From: Planctomycetaceae bacterium
GTDB lineage: Bacteria; Planctomycetota; Planctomycetia; Pirellulales; Pirellulaceae
DNA: 64,000 nucleotides
NCBI GenBank assembly: GCA_947463915.1
Contig: CANHVO010000001.1
Span: 37,359-101,358 of the forward strand
Direction: 5' to 3'
In this document: positions 30,201 to 40,314 of the stretch, piece after piece
Numbering within the stretch: the first letter of the stretch is position 1
Layout of the letters: each line of letters opens with the position of its first letter
Notes under the pieces: model-generated
The model's input: only the letters and a program-made list of their open reading frames with translations
Told to the model about the DNA's origin: nothing
Databases searched by the model: none
Made by a program: the position numbers and the translations under genes

Positions 30201-33200
30201 AATCAGGAACGCTTGTGCCGGGAGATACAAATTCAGTCTCCGATATTTTCGTTTACGAACGAGCGACAGGTAGGATCGAACGCGTGAGTGTCGCATCCGA
30301 CGGTACGCAAGCTGATTCATTTAGCTTTGAACCTTCGATTAGCGCAGATGGGCGCTTTATCGCCTATCGCTCACACGCGAGTAACTTGGTTCCTGCCGAT
30401 ACCAACGGAAGTCGCGACATCTTCGTCTTTGATCGCCTTACTCGGCAGACGACTCGCGTCAGCGTATCGTCCACAGGCGCGCAGGTGCCGGCCGGCAGTC
30501 GTACGGAACAACCGGCTATCAGCGCAGATGGACGCTACGTCGCTTTCTGGTCCAATGCAAACAATCTCGTTTCCAACGATACCAACGGTAATGTAGATGT
30601 TTTTGTGCGCGACCTCCTGAATCAAACGACCGAACGGGTAAGTCTTACTTCTGGTAATTTTCAAATTTCAGGTGATAGCTTAGGCGTTTCGATTAGTGAT
30701 GATGGTCGATTCGTCACCTTTACTACCGATGCCAACAACGTCGTAAGTGGCGATACGGATAGCATTATTTCGGTTTTTTTACGCGACCGATCAGCAAACT
30801 CGACGTTACGCGTGGCCGACGGAGAGAAGCCTCAGCTAAGTGGCAACGGCCGGTTCATTGCATTTCAGTCTTCGTCTCCGCTCGTCGTTTCCGGCGACAC
30901 GAACAACACATCAGACGTTTTCGTTTATGATATTGCGAACTTTTCTCTTGAGCGTATCAGTAAGTCGGCTGCAGGGACGCAAGGAAACGGTGGGAGCTCC
31001 GATCCAAAGTTAAGCCGTGACGGCAAATATGTGGTTTTCAATTCGGCGGCAAACAATTTGGTTTCTGCTGATCTCAACGACGCGAGCGACCTTTTTATCC
31101 GTAATCGAACAACCAATTCCGTATTTAGGATACCGAGCGGATCCGGAAGCAGCGGACCTGGCTTCGGTTTCTCACAGCCATCGATCGATGCCGAAGGACG
31201 ATTTATAGCCTTTGACTCTAGCCTCGACAGTCTCTTATTTCCCGATAACAACCAACTTGCTGATATCTATCTTTACGACGCGTTTAACCAAACAGCGAGT
31301 GCTGTAACGGTCTTCTCGTCAGGCGCACTACAAGTGGAGCAGGTCTCCGTCGTAGATGCTAGTCAGGCCAACTACGCGGTGACTGGAAAGGTCATTTTGA
31401 CCGATGCCCTTTTGGTGAATGCCATCTTCGACCGTAGTCCCGGTGTTACGTCAACGAACGTGATTTCCAAAAGCGACGCTGGTGCCTTTGCAATCGGACC
31501 GCTAAAACGCCGCAACTATCTTCCTCCCGTCCGGCCGTTATTGGCAGGCAACCCGGCTATCGATAAAGGAACCCCCTCGTTCCAGGGTCGAGTCGATCAA
31601 TGGGGACGAATTCGAACAACGCCAGACATCGGAGCGTTTGAAGCCATCGAGGCTTCTATCTCCGGAACGGTCTATGTCGATCTCAATCAGAATCAATTGC
31701 GAGAGTCAGACGAACCGGTGATTTCGGATGCTTTTGTTTCTGTAAATTCAGTCTCTCTGGCAGACTCCAACTCCTTAGGAGGCTATGCTATCGATGATTT
31801 GTCCCGAGGGAAAACGATTGTCGGTATCCAGCCTCCGGGGCTTTTTCAGTCAAGTAAAGCCAAGCTTCAGATCATCCCACCGCTGGCTGCTAATAACACC
31901 CGAGGAACAAACGGCGCTTCGAGCGCGGATGGCCGATTCTTCGCCTTTGAGTCCGATGCCGATAATCTCGTTCCCGCCGATACCAACGGGAACAGCGACG
32001 TCTTTTTATTCGATCGCCTTCGTAATACGACGATTCGCGTTAACACTTCTTTGAGCGGAAGTCAAGCAAATGACCAAGCCTTTTCTCCCGTGATGAGCAC
32101 CGACGGACGGTTCATTGCCTACCTCTCCCGAGCATCTAACCTTGTACTCGGTGATACGAGCTCGGTTATGGACGTCTTTCTGTTCGATCGGGAAACTTCG
32201 AGTACTCAGCGGATCAATCTGGGACCTAATGGAGTCGAAGCGAATCAAGACACCATTTCCATTGCCATGAGCGCAAATGGACGCTTCATTGCCTACAATT
32301 CCCTTGCGTCAAATATTGCCGCCGGTGATACCAATGACAAATATGATTTTTTCGTCTTTGATAGGGTGAATCGCACAACTGAATATATTCCAACTTCGCT
32401 AACTTCCCAGAACTTCTTTATTTCTGGCGATTTGAAGATTAGCGGTGATGGTCGATATCTAACCTTTTCATCGAACGCGGGGACTATCGTAAGCGGAGAT
32501 ACAAACAACAATTTTGATATCTTCGTCTACGATCGCGTCACAAAAGCCTTTGATCGCGTTAGTGTAAATAGCACTGGCGGACAAGTGAACGGAGATAGCT
32601 TATATCCGGATCTCAGTTTCGATGGTCGATATGTAGTGTATCAGTCGTCAGCGGTTGACATTGTCTCGGGGGATAACAATGACAGCCAAGACGTTTTTTG
32701 GTTCGATCGAATAACTCGCGAAGTGAAGTTGCTCAGCAAGGCAAACAACGGTTCGCAGGCCCTCGACTTTAGCTTTGAAGCAAATATCAGTGGAGACGGG
32801 CGCTTTGTCGCGTTCTCGTCTTTCGCTTCGAATCTGATTCCCGACGACACGAACGGCAATCCTGACGTCTTCGTTGTTGATCTCACCACGAATCAATTGG
32901 TTCGTGCGAGCAATACAGTCGATGGTAAACAGGCGATTAGTGCCGGAAGCGGTAATGGCAGCTCATCACCCAAATTAAGCGTCGACGGACAATTCTTAAC
33001 GTTTCTTTCATCGGCTTCGAATCTGGTCCCCGGAGATAGTAATCAAGGTCCGGACGGTTTCTTTGTCGCCAATCCACTGGCCGATGGTGCGCGTCAACTT
33101 ACGCTTGTTCCTGGTGATCAGATCGTCGATCTAGATTTTCCATTGATCGCGCAAGCGGGCAATCTTTCGGGACGTCTATTCGTTGACACCGTCCTTAACA

Positions 33201-36200
33201 GTGAATACGACGTCGGCGAACCGCCCATCATCGATGCAGTTGTTTTTTTGGACTTGAATCGAGATGGATTCGCCAGCAACGATGAACCGCGTTCACGGAC
33301 CGATGCGGAGGGTCGTTATCATTTTTCGAACGCGGCGTCTCAGCTATCTCACGTCATACAAGTTATTGTTCCCATCGGCTTTGAGCTTGTCACCCCCGGT
33401 CGCGAACAAGGCTTTGTCATAGAACGGTTTTTACCTGCCGGCGGATCGTTGACCGATTTGGATTTTGCCCTCAAGCCAGTTCAAAGCGTGGCTCAATCGA
33501 GCGATTCGGCGGTGAGTGGGCGGCTGTACGATGATCGCAATGGGAATAAGATCTACGATGCAGTGGATGTTCCTATTGCGAATCGTGAAGTCTACCTCGA
33601 TGCGACGAATTTTGGGGTACGCGATGCGAATGAGCCGCGGGTGCTAACTGATGCTCAAGGCTTTTATTCGATGAGCGGTCTCAGCTCGCGAACCGTCGCT
33701 GTAGCCACCACACTTGATTCGAGTCTGGTCCATGTGACGCCACTAGGAAGTAATTTCACGCTCCAAAAATCTCCGCTTTACAGCTCGGTTCGCCCCTTTA
33801 GTAACCCTCAAGCGATCGCGTCGGGAGACTTTAACGCAGATGGATTACTAGATGTTGCGCTAGCTCTCAGTGAAGCCAATAAACTAAGTATTCGATTGAA
33901 TAACGGCCTGGGCGGATTCCTTTCTACGGAGATCGATGTCGATCTCGGGAGCAATGGAACCGGTCCGACTTCTCTGGTCGTGGGCCAGTTTGATACTGAC
34001 TCGAAATTGGACGTTGCGTTGACAGCTAACTTTTCGTCAAAGGTTATCGTACTGCTGAACTTCGACCCTACAAACCGAACCTTCGGCTCCCAATCGGCCG
34101 TGAATGTCGGCCTGCTGCCAATTGATCTCGTCACTGGTCAGTTCGGTGGTGATCCCAAGCTTGACCTAGCGATTGTAAACCAAGGAAGTTCCACCGTTGC
34201 TTCGACTGTCCAGTTGCTTACCAATAACGGGAATGGTGTATTCACCGCTGGCCCCCCGATTGCAACAGGTGGCAAAACCTCCGTCTCCCTCGTCGCTGGC
34301 AATTTTGCAGGAGATCCATCGACAGATATCGCCATCGTGAATGCCAGTCCATTAACAACCAATACTCCTAACGGTGGTGTGACAGTGCTCCGTGGCAACG
34401 GTGCCGGAGGATTATCGCTCGAGCCGAGCTACTACCAGGTCGGTGCCGTTCCGATCGATTCCGTGACGGCTGATTTCAATGGCGATGCTCGCCCCGATAT
34501 GGCTGTGGCGAACTTCAGTTCGAATTCGATCTCAATCCTACTTGGCCAAGCCAACGGAACCTTTCGCGTCCAAACGGCAATTCTGGGAACGGCTAGCGGT
34601 GCTTTTGATATCACCGTTGGTGACATCGATAACGACGGCGATATGGATGTGATTGCAAGTAATCTGGTCGATCGTAACATCTCCATTTTCCGCAATGTGG
34701 GTGTCAATCCGTCGAATGGAGATGTCCTGTTTGAGCCGCTGGAAAATGTTGGATTAGGGCAGTTTTCGCTTGCACAGCGAATGCCGCTGGTGGTTGGAAA
34801 TTTTGACAACGACAGATCGGGGCCTGGAGGAACCGGAACACTCGACATCGTTACCATTCCACAGCGAACCGACACGCTGCATGTCCTTAACAATAAGCTG
34901 GTCAATGGTAGTCGGCGTGTTGCATTGACGGGAACGAATAGCGTTTCCGGTTTGGATTTTATTATCAAGTCCGCAATCCTTTCGCCGTCCTTTGACGAAA
35001 TTGCAAATCCATCTCCGATCGTCGAGGATGCAACGGAACAGACAATCCAGATTGGAGGGATCAAAAAAGGAAGGGCTACTGGACCTTCGTTGCGTTTCAC
35101 CGCAAAGAGTTCCAATCCGTCGTTAGTGGCGAGTCCATCGATTTCATTTGTGGATGGAAGTGCGAGTGCTTCCATTCGCTATACTACGTTGCAGAATGCC
35201 AATAGTACTTCGGTGATCTCTGTTCGCGCTGTCGAAGCTGGGGCGAACCAGATCTTTGACGACGGTGACGATGGGATTTTCGAACGATCGTTTACGGTCA
35301 CCGTTCTAGCCGTCAACGATGCACCGAGCATGACGACTCCAACTGAATTGGCCGTTTCACAGAAGGCTGGTTCAAAAACCGTTTCGAACTTTGTCACTGG
35401 TATCTCCACAGGTGGCGGAAGTGATGAACAGAATCAAGTGCTGTCTGCTTTTACAGTCACTGCAGATGCAAGCTTCTTTGTTGTGCAGCCCTCCATCTCC
35501 AGCACCGGCACTCTTTCATTTACCCCAAGCCCCAATAAATCAGGCAATGTTTTTGTCACCGTGAAGCTCACCGATAATGGTGGGGTTTCCAATGGCGGTG
35601 TCGATTCGACCACCAATAATTTCGTAATCAACATTTTGCCGGTGAATGATCCACCTTCGTTCCAATTGACAGGCAGTACCTCGCTCCAAGCCGTGAATGG
35701 ACCGAACACTCTAATAGGATTTACTACTGGCTTTTCACCAGGTGGTGGCGAAGATGAGCTCTCACAAGTTGTCTCAGACTATTTAGTTTCGGTAGACTCG
35801 CCATGGTTATTTGCCGTGTTGCCGTCCATTTCGAATGACGGGACACTGAGATTTACTCCGGCAACCGATCGCAACGGGATAGCTACCGTTACGGTCCGAG
35901 TTCGCGATAATGGAGGGACGCTCAATGGAGGTGTCGACATGTCAAGCAGTCAAAACTTTAGCATAACCGTTGGTACGGCGCAATCGCTGACCCTCAATGC
36001 GACGGAGCTTGGACCGCATGAGATCGCCATCAGGAACGGACTGCTCGTCGTCACAGCCCGCGGGGCATCGATTCGCAGTGTTCCTTTGGCTGAATTAACC
36101 AAGGTGACGACCATCGATGGCAGTGGCGGAAAGCTTTTTGAAGTGGCATTGCCTGCCAGCAATCTACTTGGCATGGTCCGATTTACCGGCGTAAGCAATC

Positions 36201-36847
36201 CGATCGAGCTCATTGCAGAACGAAGCGCGGTCGATTTGAGCATTTTGACGTCGGACAAACTATTTGGAATTGGGCTTGTTGATTTGCGTGCGGTCGGAGC
36301 GAATTCCCTGGCGTTTCAAGCGTCGAATATCAATGCGATCAATGGCTCGAAGAAACTTCGCATTTTGATGGACCGCGAGGATTCACTTTCGATACCTGGA
36401 AACTGGCTTGCGCAGACTGGACGACTGGAAAATGGCGTCTGGGTGCAGCCGTTCACGAATGCGGGGGCCAAAATCGAGGTGATTAGCGAAACTCCTTGGC
36501 AGAACAAAGTGAATAGATTCGATATCGATGGAGACCAAGCCGTAAGTCCATTGGATGCACTGGTATTGGTAAACCTGATCAACGCCAACACTTTTCCAAA
36601 CGGTCAGCTTCCTGCACGCGGCAGTACTCAACCGGATGGCTTCTTTGATCCCGACGGCGACAATTTGTTGGGCCCGTTGGATGTGCTTTCGCTGATCAAC
36701 GAAATCAATCGCGGCAGCGGTGCTGGCAGCGAAGGAGAGGGCGAGGAACGGTCGGATTGGGTAGACCAAGTCATGGTGTTGGAGTTTGGGGATTTGGAGG
36801 CAATTTCTTCAAATTTTTCAAAACGCAAGCTTGAAAATCGTCGCTAA
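27299..36847 (+). CDS. Giant secreted subtilase / triple-propeller / dockerin protein, copy 4
   Basis: RTRFLFELLEQRAMLASDL N-terminus; S8 motifs intact; CSLREA-like GNGSLREAIATANAA; PD40, SdrD_B-like, FG-GAP, VNDAP, dockerin DIDGDQAVSPLDALVLVNLIN...DPDGDNLLGPLDVLSLINEIN. Confidence 0.92.
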   Translation: MPSKDLHSTNARKNHKRTRRTRFLFELLEQRAMLASDLHATSIPFHWFESNHSVDRVPVAELARVDKLLPEGVAGPVAPALGEWIVQLTDDSANSVNSFEQAAKALNQDANTFTIICGLGSKGSLLVRGTGSTKVSIEASLSHNSNVQSFSLNQLIQGQSTTPNDPEFVAGLMPGMEKIDATNAWDVTRGSSSTVVGVVDGGIDPTHPDLYLNIWINQGELTNKYLDDVGPKLTDIDGDGLITFYDLNNVTRATTAPYALTFNGYTTGPNASFVADKNNNGRIDAIDLLEDPNWADGFDTDNNGFFDDFFGVNFRVGSGDPFAANNPSDELGHGTHVAGTIGAIGGNATGVVGVNWQTSLMSLRILDNNNQGDSGAAIRAINYAREMREQYRVDTIGRVTQGANVRVLNNSWGQPGGYEVSLEAAIHDSSDAGIIFVAAAGNGNFIGQGVDNDRTPFYPASYDVPGLIAVAASDPTDRPAGFTNFGAQSVDLFAPGVGIRSTLPGGGYGSANGTSMATPHVAGTAALVWSAFPEATVAEVQKAILSKVAPIANGSLFASTGGRLSASKAIIADVFAPAARLIAKQNITTAGGTSTEFTVQYFHRKGINAATIGNDDILVKRQWGSTGPLSVTLKPNSITSTSTSVNATYILTAPGGVWDPEDFGDYVVETTAGGVVSSETGQSTQSREIGLFNVRINDPSFIYVQSNFDKPGNGSLREAIATANAAGAFRTIILETGTYLLEIPFQADPNSTFPQSISSTLVDLPPNLGAWSGEGTGDFDITGSVRIIGNQNDLTTIDAQRLDRVFKVHAGGFLELDRVTIRGGNSPPNQGGGGVLSLGELRLNNTIVRGNRALGNDPIDLIGGGGIATWGGGVQLSESWIDGNEADFGGAFFATGDADFFIDRSTISNNQGGGVHSHSHFTNTIVNSTFSENVGGKGAIFNSRNSFEGNSFAPVISADGRFVAFESESGTLVPGDTNSVSDIFVYERATGRIERVSVASDGTQADSFSFEPSISADGRFIAYRSHASNLVPADTNGSRDIFVFDRLTRQTTRVSVSSTGAQVPAGSRTEQPAISADGRYVAFWSNANNLVSNDTNGNVDVFVRDLLNQTTERVSLTSGNFQISGDSLGVSISDDGRFVTFTTDANNVVSGDTDSIISVFLRDRSANSTLRVADGEKPQLSGNGRFIAFQSSSPLVVSGDTNNTSDVFVYDIANFSLERISKSAAGTQGNGGSSDPKLSRDGKYVVFNSAANNLVSADLNDASDLFIRNRTTNSVFRIPSGSGSSGPGFGFSQPSIDAEGRFIAFDSSLDSLLFPDNNQLADIYLYDAFNQTASAVTVFSSGALQVEQVSVVDASQANYAVTGKVILTDALLVNAIFDRSPGVTSTNVISKSDAGAFAIGPLKRRNYLPPVRPLLAGNPAIDKGTPSFQGRVDQWGRIRTTPDIGAFEAIEASISGTVYVDLNQNQLRESDEPVISDAFVSVNSVSLADSNSLGGYAIDDLSRGKTIVGIQPPGLFQSSKAKLQIIPPLAANNTRGTNGASSADGRFFAFESDADNLVPADTNGNSDVFLFDRLRNTTIRVNTSLSGSQANDQAFSPVMSTDGRFIAYLSRASNLVLGDTSSVMDVFLFDRETSSTQRINLGPNGVEANQDTISIAMSANGRFIAYNSLASNIAAGDTNDKYDFFVFDRVNRTTEYIPTSLTSQNFFISGDLKISGDGRYLTFSSNAGTIVSGDTNNNFDIFVYDRVTKAFDRVSVNSTGGQVNGDSLYPDLSFDGRYVVYQSSAVDIVSGDNNDSQDVFWFDRITREVKLLSKANNGSQALDFSFEANISGDGRFVAFSSFASNLIPDDTNGNPDVFVVDLTTNQLVRASNTVDGKQAISAGSGNGSSSPKLSVDGQFLTFLSSASNLVPGDSNQGPDGFFVANPLADGARQLTLVPGDQIVDLDFPLIAQAGNLSGRLFVDTVLNSEYDVGEPPIIDAVVFLDLNRDGFASNDEPRSRTDAEGRYHFSNAASQLSHVIQVIVPIGFELVTPGREQGFVIERFLPAGGSLTDLDFALKPVQSVAQSSDSAVSGRLYDDRNGNKIYDAVDVPIANREVYLDATNFGVRDANEPRVLTDAQGFYSMSGLSSRTVAVATTLDSSLVHVTPLGSNFTLQKSPLYSSVRPFSNPQAIASGDFNADGLLDVALALSEANKLSIRLNNGLGGFLSTEIDVDLGSNGTGPTSLVVGQFDTDSKLDVALTANFSSKVIVLLNFDPTNRTFGSQSAVNVGLLPIDLVTGQFGGDPKLDLAIVNQGSSTVASTVQLLTNNGNGVFTAGPPIATGGKTSVSLVAGNFAGDPSTDIAIVNASPLTTNTPNGGVTVLRGNGAGGLSLEPSYYQVGAVPIDSVTADFNGDARPDMAVANFSSNSISILLGQANGTFRVQTAILGTASGAFDITVGDIDNDGDMDVIASNLVDRNISIFRNVGVNPSNGDVLFEPLENVGLGQFSLAQRMPLVVGNFDNDRSGPGGTGTLDIVTIPQRTDTLHVLNNKLVNGSRRVALTGTNSVSGLDFIIKSAILSPSFDEIANPSPIVEDATEQTIQIGGIKKGRATGPSLRFTAKSSNPSLVASPSISFVDGSASASIRYTTLQNANSTSVISVRAVEAGANQIFDDGDDGIFERSFTVTVLAVNDAPSMTTPTELAVSQKAGSKTVSNFVTGISTGGGSDEQNQVLSAFTVTADASFFVVQPSISSTGTLSFTPSPNKSGNVFVTVKLTDNGGVSNGGVDSTTNNFVINILPVNDPPSFQLTGSTSLQAVNGPNTLIGFTTGFSPGGGEDELSQVVSDYLVSVDSPWLFAVLPSISNDGTLRFTPATDRNGIATVTVRVRDNGGTLNGGVDMSSSQNFSITVGTAQSLTLNATELGPHEIAIRNGLLVVTARGASIRSVPLAELTKVTTIDGSGGKLFEVALPASNLLGMVRFTGVSNPIELIAERSAVDLSILTSDKLFGIGLVDLRAVGANSLAFQASNINAINGSKKLRILMDREDSLSIPGNWLAQTGRLENGVWVQPFTNAGAKIEVISETPWQNKVNRFDIDGDQAVSPLDALVLVNLINANTFPNGQLPARGSTQPDGFFDPDGDNLLGPLDVLSLINEINRGSGAGSEGEGEERSDWVDQVMVLEFGDLEAISSNFSKRKLENRR

Positions 36848-36955
36848 GCCTATCGTAGTTTCCAATTTTTGTATTGGCGTCTAGCTTAAACGCAAACGCT
36901 AGTTGTGATTTGATGATTCGCGACCTTAAACGCGGCTCAACCGGAAAATTGCCAC

Positions 36956-39900
36956 ATGAATATCGCTGAAGAAGTTGCAATCGCGTTCCTTGCCGCCGAT
37001 AGAGGCTTTGTCGATCAGAAAAAACTCGGCGAATCGATTCGCAAATGGTTAGAAAATGCGTCTGATCGCGGGCTGTGCGAATATTTCACGGAAATCGGTC
37101 TGTTGACGGCGATTCAAGTTCGCGATCTTAAAGGTGAGTTCCAAACCGTCATTCCTGCCTCGGGCGGAGAAACGGATGAATTTCAGACGAAAGATTGGGG
37201 AGCAGGTACCGGCGATACCCAATCAAATGCAGTCGCGACGAAAGATGACCATTCTCGGTTTCAAATTATCAAGCAATACGCAAAGGGTGGGCTTGGAGTC
37301 GTGTATCTTGCGCACGATGCCCAATTGCAACGCGATGTAGCACTCAAGCAGATCCGAGGAGACCGCGATCGGGATTCATTGAGCGAAACTAAGTTTCTTC
37401 TCGAGGCCGAAATAACAGGACAACTGGAACATCCAGGAATTGTTCCCGTTTACGCATTGGGAACAGACAGCAACGGGAGCCCCTATTACGCGATGCGCTT
37501 CATTCGCGGCCAAGAGTTCAAGAAAATCATTCAGCAATTTCACGAGGCCAGGAAAGGCACAAAAGCTGCGTTAGATGGTGTTCCGTTTCGACAGTTGTTG
37601 CGTCGATTTCTCGATGTATGCAATGCCATCGACTATGCTCACTCCCGAGGTATTTTGCATCGCGATCTTAAGCCGGCGAATGTCATGATTGGGAGTCACG
37701 GCGAAACCTTGGTTGTCGACTGGGGACTTGCCAAAATACTTGCAAATCAGACGGCGCCCGATTCGGATGAAAATAATGCCCCTGAAGAATACAAACAAAA
37801 GCGTGTGCGATTTTCAGGCACAAATTCGGACACCATGCAGGGGAGCTTCAGCGGGACGCTTGCTTATGCACCACCAGAGCAGCTGATGGGATTGATCGAG
37901 GAGCTGTGTCCCGCGTCGGACGTGTACAGCTTAGGCGCTATACTATTCGAGCTTATGACCAATCGAATACCGCTTTCCCAAAAGCCCGAGTCTTTGGCTC
38001 AAGTCGTGGAATGGACTCGCAATCCCGATTTTGCAAACCCTCGCCGATTTGATTCCGAGATACCAAAATCGCTCGCGATGATCTGCAAAAAGGCAATGAC
38101 TTTCGAGATCGCTACTCGTTACCCAACGGCTAGAGAGTTGGCCATCGACATTGAAAGATGGTTGGCTGACGAGAGGGTTATTGCGTTTGGCGAACGTGAG
38201 CCCGTCAGTGAAATGATTGGCCGATTAATGCGACGCTATCGTCGCTGGACGGTACCTGTCGTCGCTGCCATCCTATTTTCAACGATCGTCGCGATGGTTG
38301 GCGCGTGGTTAATAAACAGCGCACGAATTCAGGAACTCCTGGCAAAAGATTCCGCAATTCAAAACAAGAACGATGCTGTTAATCGAATCGGGGTTGCGAG
38401 AAGTGCAATCGACACGCTTCTGGTTGGTAGCACGGAATCTCTCGGCGATTTTCCAGCCGCGCGCGATCTGCAAAAACGGCTATACGAAGTTGCCGCGAAT
38501 GACTACGCAAAAATGAGTTCGAGCAAATCGAACGACCCAGAGTTGGAACTGGAGCGACTGCGAGCGCTGGTTCGCGTTGCAGATATTCAAATGTTGCAAT
38601 CCGAATACGACGAAGCCCAGAGGAACTATCGAATGGCGATAGCCGAACTTCAAACTCGAATAGATAAACCTGCGAGCGACGATCGCATTGCTCTGCTTTG
38701 GAGAGTTGAGTTAGCTAAGACAATTGGAAGATTTGCTTTCGCGCTGGATAATCTAGAAGGGATGTCTGAAGAGTCGAAAAACCAGTTTGCGATCGCTATA
38801 GCCCAGTTAAGGTTACTGGCTGTTACCTATCCCAAATCGAGCGAAGTGCATGTTACATTAGGCAAGACGCTCATTAGAGCCGTCAACTCGAAGTTAATGA
38901 CTGAAAAGCCTGCAGACGCACTTCAAATGATTGACGAGGCATTGGCATCATTAAAGGATGGCGACCTAGCACAAGATAGTGCTCTCTCCTTGCTACGTAT
39001 CCAAGCGATCCAGAACAGGGCGCAAGCGCTTGGAAGACTGAATCGAAATGACGAGGCCCTCGCCACCATCGAGAGGTCTCTTTCTTTGATCTCTGACTTT
39101 GTGAACAATAACAAGGCTGAAAGAACCTGGTTCAATGCACAGGCAGATTCCCGAGTGATCAAGGCAGGAATTCATCGCAGAATAGGTGACTTCAAAACAG
39201 CCTCGCAGAATTTGGCAATTGCGTTGGAGACATACAATCAATTGAGAAAGGAATGGCCAGACAACTTGGATTATCGTGCCTTGGCCGCCTCAGCTTCAAC
39301 GAATGTGGGACTTTTGCTTTTGGATGAAAATCGGCCACTTGATGCGATCCACTATTTTAAAACTTCTCGCATCGAATTTTGGGAACTTCAAACTGATTAT
39401 CCGAGCATCGAACGATACGTAGAGGGATTAGGCACCGCGTTAAGTGGACTCGGACAAGCTGAACTCCGCTCGAACGAGGATGCCGAGTTGCCGATAGCGA
39501 TTCTAAGCGAGAGTGATCAAACGTTTAGCTCGCGGGCGACGCTATACCTTGAATCGGATCTTCCTGAAAACGTAAAAAAGCCTTTCCAAGTATATTATTC
39601 CCAAAAAGCAGCTACGGCACGAGGGCAATTGGCTCAAGCGTATCAGCGAGCAGGAGACAAGCCAAAAGCGAGGCTACTCTATAGTGAATCTGCGTCTCTT
39701 TTTCAGCATCAGATCGATCGCGGTCTCGAGACTTCTGATCTTCAATATGCAATCGCAGAAGTGGAATGGCGAAGAGGACAGCTTGAGTGGGATGATAACG
39801 ATCAGGAGGAAGCAAATAGATTGATCTCATCCTCGATGGATCGCATGAGGACACTTGTCCAAAACCATTCTGATAACGCGCAGTACCGCTTTCGGCTCGC

Positions 39901-40270
39901 TGAAGTACTTATTCACAGTCCTGACGTAACAATGGAACACTCGCAAGAGGCGGACAAGCATTTGAAGATCGCTGCCGAATTGCAGCCAGAAAATTTGCAG
40001 CTCAAGAATTTATGGTCAGAAGTAAAAGTTCGGCTCAACGAGATCGAACTGGCGAAAAAATTGCTTGCACAAATCCTTGAAGATCGTAGCAGCAGGTCTG
40101 CACGTGACTTTGGGGTTTTGGCGATGATCGATTGCCAATCTGGCAATCGCGAAGGTGCAAACGCAAATCTTTCAAGTTGTCGCGAACTGGTAACATCCCA
40201 ACAACCCTACGATCCCGACCTACATCGATGGATGCGATCGATCAAGCTGAGTATAGATGCGATGCAGTGA
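36956..40270 (+). CDS. Ser/Thr protein kinase with C-terminal TPR-like region
   Basis: Kinase motifs YAKGGLGVVYLAHD, VALKQI, HRDLKPANVM, VVDWGLAK; hydrophobic segment VPVVAAILFSTIVAMVGAWL; TPR-like helical repeats to the end. Confidence 0.9.
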   Translation: MNIAEEVAIAFLAADRGFVDQKKLGESIRKWLENASDRGLCEYFTEIGLLTAIQVRDLKGEFQTVIPASGGETDEFQTKDWGAGTGDTQSNAVATKDDHSRFQIIKQYAKGGLGVVYLAHDAQLQRDVALKQIRGDRDRDSLSETKFLLEAEITGQLEHPGIVPVYALGTDSNGSPYYAMRFIRGQEFKKIIQQFHEARKGTKAALDGVPFRQLLRRFLDVCNAIDYAHSRGILHRDLKPANVMIGSHGETLVVDWGLAKILANQTAPDSDENNAPEEYKQKRVRFSGTNSDTMQGSFSGTLAYAPPEQLMGLIEELCPASDVYSLGAILFELMTNRIPLSQKPESLAQVVEWTRNPDFANPRRFDSEIPKSLAMICKKAMTFEIATRYPTARELAIDIERWLADERVIAFGEREPVSEMIGRLMRRYRRWTVPVVAAILFSTIVAMVGAWLINSARIQELLAKDSAIQNKNDAVNRIGVARSAIDTLLVGSTESLGDFPAARDLQKRLYEVAANDYAKMSSSKSNDPELELERLRALVRVADIQMLQSEYDEAQRNYRMAIAELQTRIDKPASDDRIALLWRVELAKTIGRFAFALDNLEGMSEESKNQFAIAIAQLRLLAVTYPKSSEVHVTLGKTLIRAVNSKLMTEKPADALQMIDEALASLKDGDLAQDSALSLLRIQAIQNRAQALGRLNRNDEALATIERSLSLISDFVNNNKAERTWFNAQADSRVIKAGIHRRIGDFKTASQNLAIALETYNQLRKEWPDNLDYRALAASASTNVGLLLLDENRPLDAIHYFKTSRIEFWELQTDYPSIERYVEGLGTALSGLGQAELRSNEDAELPIAILSESDQTFSSRATLYLESDLPENVKKPFQVYYSQKAATARGQLAQAYQRAGDKPKARLLYSESASLFQHQIDRGLETSDLQYAIAEVEWRRGQLEWDDNDQEEANRLISSSMDRMRTLVQNHSDNAQYRFRLAEVLIHSPDVTMEHSQEADKHLKIAAELQPENLQLKNLWSEVKVRLNEIELAKKLLAQILEDRSSRSARDFGVLAMIDCQSGNREGANANLSSCRELVTSQQPYDPDLHRWMRSIKLSIDAMQ

Positions 40271-40314
40271 TTGGCGACGGCCTCAGTTTACCAATGTATT
40301 CGGCCAGATAGCCA

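Noticed and set aside
1-36847. Integrated phage, ICE or toxin-immunity island as an explanation for the giant genes
   Set aside because: No integrase, terminase, transposase, relaxase or immunity-like small genes recognised; N-termini and dockerins fit a chromosomal planctomycete secretome.
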